Below, piece by piece: positions 4,840 through 6,890 of a DNA stretch of 6,890 nt (position 1 is its first letter; each line of letters opens with the position of its first letter). The position numbers and the translations under genes were made by a program. Below the pieces are notes generated by a model. It saw nothing but the letters and a program-made list of their open reading frames with translations, had not been told where the DNA came from and did not search any database. Origin of the DNA: CAMDBL01 sp964498125 (GTDB taxonomy: Bacteria; Pseudomonadota; Alphaproteobacteria; Rhizobiales; Hyphomicrobiaceae); NCBI GenBank assembly GCA_964498125.1, contig CAZCGE010000041.1, positions 1 to 6,890 on the forward strand, given 5' to 3'.

Positions 4840-5650
4840 ATGCCCGATCCGCGTCACACCATTGCTCCTGACTGGCCGCCGCCGATCGGCGCCTACGACT
4901 ACGTGCTGACGCTCAGCGGTCCGGAGCTTGCCTGGGAATTCCTGCGGCGCAATCCCGACTACCAACGCGAAGCATGGCAGCACCGGGCCGACCAGATCAA
5001 ACCAAGGCTGCTTCCTTCGGGCCAGCTCCTGTGGCGGATACGAGCGCCGCAGCGCAAAGCCCAGCGGTGGGGCCTTTGTCCTTTTCGTCGACCCGACATT
5101 GCAGGCACCGGACGCCCCTGTCTGCTGGACCGACAAGGCCGGTGCGGTAACGCTCGACGCCACATCCCGCCGATGGACCCGAGGAAAGACTGCTGACCTC
5201 GCCCTCGCCAAGCTCAGTATGGTCCAACACGTCGTCGTCCGACCAGGTTGCGGCGAGCACATTCAGATCCGGACATCGAGCCGTATGGTTACTCTTCGTC
5301 TCGTCGGCGCGCGGGCGAGCCTTGCACCTGTCTGTTTGACCTTCCAATCCAAAGGCATTGCCGCCCGCAAGAACGGGCCGGTCCAGATCGAGCTGCCTCG
5401 TCTGCTTGCCGGGTCGGTGAGATGGATCAAGAGAAACCGCGCTCCGCTGCTGCTCCAGGACGCGCTGATCGCACTCGATGGACGCCAGGTCGGCGCCAGC
5501 TACCGCGAACTGGCGATGGCCATGGTCGGTGCGGCTCGCGCCAAGGAGGCCTGGTCGAGTGCCAGCACGGCACTCAAGGAACGGGTGCGCCGCGCGCGGG
5601 CAAAAGGAGAAGAAATCCGCGATGGCGGCTATTGCACGCTCATCTGTTGA
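4840..5650 (+). CDS. fseA: FseA-like excision activator made by +1 frameshifting (DUF6499 + DUF2285)
   Basis: Frame 1 from ATG 4840 gives a DUF6499 domain (DWPPPIGAYDYVLTLSGPEL, AWEFLRRNPDYQREAW) to residue 79 (QRWGL). It then turns to nonsense and stops at 5196 (118 residues). Frame +1 picks up the family sequence VLFVDPTLQAPDAPVCW and ends at 5650 with a DUF2285 winged-HTH (about residues 190-268: LLLQDALIALDGRQVGASYR, ELAMAMVGAARAKEAW, RDGGYCTLI). Slipping by one base at CUU (5074-5076) joins them into 269 residues. In ICEMlSymR7A, msi172 and msi171 are joined by +1 frameshifting to make FseA, which activates rdfS. The same domain order, slip and downstream rdfS-like gene appear here. The start has a weak ribosome site, suggesting low output. 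A plain frameshift mutation is the alternative. Confidence 0.78.
5065..5080 (+). promoter_or_regulatory. +1 programmed ribosomal frameshift site
   Basis: The frame 1 codons are CGG UGG GGC CUU UGU. tRNA-Leu on CUU (5074-5076) can re-pair with UUU (5075-5077), so that the next codon is GUC (5078-5080), giving RWGL-VLFVDP. The release factor 2 gene prfB slips at the same CUU U, with a Shine-Dalgarno-like run ending 3 nt upstream. Here the purine-rich GGUGG (5066-5070) lies at that distance. Unlike prfB, the next frame 1 codon is UGU, not a stop, so any pause must come from elsewhere. Confidence 0.65.
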
Positions 5651-5653
5651 GGG

Positions 5654-5683
5654 GTGTCGTTTCGTTCGTGGTCAGTTCGACAC
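5654..5683. promoter_or_regulatory. Inverted repeat between fseA and rdfS
   Basis: GTGTCG (5654-5659) and CGACAC (5678-5683) form a perfect 6-bp inverted repeat with an 18-bp gap, flanked by G and C runs that extend the symmetry imperfectly. It begins four bases after the fseA stop and ends 62 bp before the rdfS ATG. The half-sites are about two helical turns apart, which suits a dimeric activator such as FseA. A weak terminator hairpin is the other option, but no T run follows. Confidence 0.45.
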
Positions 5684-5745
5684 TCCCCCAAGACGTTCAT
5701 TTCCCGGATGCTCCTTGTAGTTCCCGCGTCGAGGAGCACACCGAT

Positions 5746-5952
5746 ATGCCAAGATCGAAACGATCGTCCCTTTACACGACGGCCGAGGCCGCCGAGGTCT
5801 TACGCCTCAAGCCGCACACGCTTGAGAACATGCGGTCATATGGGACAGGACCCGAGTACCGCAAGCACGGTGGGCGCATCTTCTATCATCGCCGCGACCT
5901 CAAGCACTGGTCCGAGTCGAGCCGGCGTCGATCGTCGGGGCTCGAGACATGA
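5746..5952 (+). CDS. rdfS: Small HTH_17 protein, RdfS-like recombination directionality factor
   Basis: The 68-residue product reads SLYTTAEAAEVLRLKPHTLE, then NMRSYGTGPEYRKHGGRIFY, then HRRDLKHWSESSRRRSS. This is a MerR/AlpA-type winged HTH (HTH_17): recognition helix at about residues 22-30, wing 'YRKHGGRIFYHRRDL'. Excisionases of this family bend att DNA so that the integrase excises rather than inserts. ATG 5746 has a GAGGAG site (5731-5736). Its TGA overlaps the traF ATG (ATGA 5949-5952), so the two are translated together. In ICEMlSymR7A, rdfS is activated by FseA and clusters with traF, as here. The 10-bp-phased repeats at 517-542 are a candidate binding site. The HTH assignment is firm; the RDF role comes from family and context. 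Confidence 0.8.
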   Translation: MPRSKRSSLYTTAEAAEVLRLKPHTLENMRSYGTGPEYRKHGGRIFYHRRDLKHWSESSRRRSSGLET

Positions 5953-6455
5953 GGCTCGCCGTGCTCGGCATCGCAGCGGCCGGAACGATCATGCTGGTCG
6001 TGGGGCCGCTTGTGGCCTCGCCGTGGGTCGTCTGGAACACATCGCCGAGCGTCCCGCTCGGGCTCTACGTCATCGAAGGGTCGACTCTACGCCCCGGTGA
6101 CCTCGTCCTTGCTCGCCTGCCAGCTGCGGTTGCCACCATGGCGCACCAGCGCGGCTACCTGCCCAGAACCGCCTTCCTCCTGAAGCCGGTCGTTGCGATC
6201 GCTGGCGATCACGTGTGCCGGCTGGCATGGAGCATTGTGGTCCGTGGCCATCTCGTTGGACTCGCCGAGTCGCACGACGCTGCAGGCCGGCCGCTGCCGG
6301 ACTGGCACAGTTGCCACGAGCTGGCGCCCGGTGAAGTGTTCGTGCTGGCGCGAGCACGGCACAGCTTCGATAGCCGCTATTTCGGGCCGCTGCGCCGCGC
6401 CGACATTCTCGGCCGTGCGGTCCGCATCGGCCTTTCCAACGCGCGGCATCACTGA
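5949..6455 (+). CDS. traF: TraF, conjugal transfer signal peptidase (S26 family)
   Basis: This 168-residue membrane protease has an N-terminal transmembrane segment (about 4-26, LAVLGIAAAGTIMLVVGPLV). The S26 motif 'NTSPSVPLGLY' follows, with catalytic Ser34, and then Lys79 in 'FLLKPVVAIAGDHVC' as general base. The conserved 'DSRYFGP' box is at 141-147. In RP4 the homologue TraF cyclises the TrbC pilin subunit; rhizobial plasmids and ICEs carry it in their transfer regions. The active site faces the periplasm. All key residues are present and the length is normal. It overlaps rdfS by ATGA, so pilus maturation is expressed together with excision. No ribosome site separate from the rdfS coding sequence stands out. 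Confidence 0.9.
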   Translation: MRLAVLGIAAAGTIMLVVGPLVASPWVVWNTSPSVPLGLYVIEGSTLRPGDLVLARLPAAVATMAHQRGYLPRTAFLLKPVVAIAGDHVCRLAWSIVVRGHLVGLAESHDAAGRPLPDWHSCHELAPGEVFVLARARHSFDSRYFGPLRRADILGRAVRIGLSNARHH

Positions 6456-6465
6456 CACGCCGCGC
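6441..6465. terminator. Hairpin over the traF stop codon
   Basis: GCGCGGC (6441-6447) and GCCGCGC (6459-6465) form a perfect 7-bp GC stem with an 11-nt loop containing the traF TGA (6453-6455). There is no T run after it, so it is not a textbook intrinsic terminator. It may stabilise the mRNA end or assist termination. Confidence 0.35.
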
Positions 6466-6852
6466 AGACCTCGGCGTCAACGCGTCGACTGATTGCGGTT
6501 GCACGCTGACGCTGGCTATCCCACTGGACAAGATAAACATTCGAGGGCCGTGACGCCAAAAGCCAAGTCCATCCATCAGGGTTCGTGACGTCATCGATGT
6601 CGTCGATGCATCGAAACCAATTCGACCAAGGCGATATGGGCGGGCCCGCCCTCGGCGCTCGACGCCTCGGGCGGTCGGGCTCTATCGCTCGGCAAGCATT
6701 GGCCGCGCGACCGAGCCGCCGTGCACGGATGCCGGCGTCTCGGCCCATGCGGGTGACATGGGGTGATGGCGGCTGGTCGCATCAAGGGCACTCCGTAGTA
6801 ACTCCAGGGTGCTCACCTGACCGCTCCAGTGATTCGGCCAGGAGGGCACCCC
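6456..6852. other. Spacer of about 400 bp without a clear gene
   Basis: No plus-strand frame looks like a protein. On the minus strand, 6449-6625 has a protein-like stretch (IDDVTNPDGWTWLLASRPSN, then VYLVQWDSQRQRATAISR) ending in a stop at 6449-6451. Going upstream, that frame turns into Arg/Ala/Pro-rich filler, and no convincing start or ribosome site is present. I read it as a possible degraded gene end of unknown family. Near the right edge GGGTGC (6807-6812) and GCACCC (6846-6851) are complementary; the second arm overlaps the ribosome site of the next gene. Confidence 0.35.
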
Positions 6853-6890
6853 ATGAAGCACAAGGCAGGCACCGCAACGCAGAAGACCTA
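6853..6890 (+). CDS. Start of an unidentified gene, cut by the window edge
   Basis: ATG 6853 follows a near-perfect AGGAGG (6840-6845) at a 7-nt spacing and opens MKHKAGTATQKT before the window ends. Twelve residues are too few to assign a family. It has the same direction as traF, so it may belong to the transfer region, but the 400-bp gap argues for its own promoter. The strong ribosome site is the main evidence that it is real. Confidence 0.55.
   Translation, partial: MKHKAGTATQKT

Noticed and set aside
4687..5262. A 191-codon minus-strand frame opposite fseA
   Set aside because: It has no recognisable domain, and the plus strand carries clear DUF6499/DUF2285 coding. It is a GC-rich shadow.

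Overview
The window is GC-rich, with the codon habits and gene families of an alphaproteobacterium (Rhizobiales-like). It reads as one end of an integrative and conjugative element (ICE): a tRNA-derived attachment site and integrase, then a compact regulatory block for excision and transfer. No host species can be named from the sequence.

Left part (1-1957). A decayed integrase N-terminus (about 140-319, minus) and an intact tyrosine integrase (686-1957, plus) point away from each other across a spacer of about 365 bp. The spacer holds a 24-bp copy of the 3' end of a tRNA-Ser gene (478-501), three GTCYCA motifs spaced exactly 10 bp apart (517-542), and three TGTGGGG/CCCCACA heptamers (623-653). 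This is what an att site with arm-type protein sites looks like.

Middle part (1995-3901). Here lie an excisionase-like HTH gene broken by one extra base, and an unrelated integrase cut off before its catalytic domain (both minus). They are followed by a divergent pair: an XRE regulator (2861-3082, minus) and a small DUF2285-type protein (3168-3446, plus). That pair matches the qseC-qseM arrangement of Mesorhizobium ICEMlSymR7A. Next come a possible IS1595-type transposase start and an integrase C-terminus whose catalytic Tyr position is His.

Right part (3908-6890). A type II toxin-antitoxin operon with its own good promoter precedes an fseA-like gene. The fseA-like gene is split over two frames, joined at a CUU-U slip site like that of prfB, which suggests a +1 programmed ribosomal frameshift as reported for FseA. 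It is followed by a small HTH recombination directionality factor (RdfS-like) and the TraF signal peptidase, which overlap by ATGA. The window ends just after the start of another gene with a strong ribosome binding site.

Inferred logic, by analogy with ICEMlSymR7A: the XRE protein sets the level of the DUF2285 antiactivator. The antiactivator restrains the frameshift-produced FseA-like activator. When free, FseA switches on rdfS-traF, so that excision (RdfS with the integrase) and pilus processing (TraF) are coupled. No TraR/TraI quorum-sensing genes are visible here. Three broken recombinase or excisionase relics show that this end of the element has been rebuilt repeatedly.
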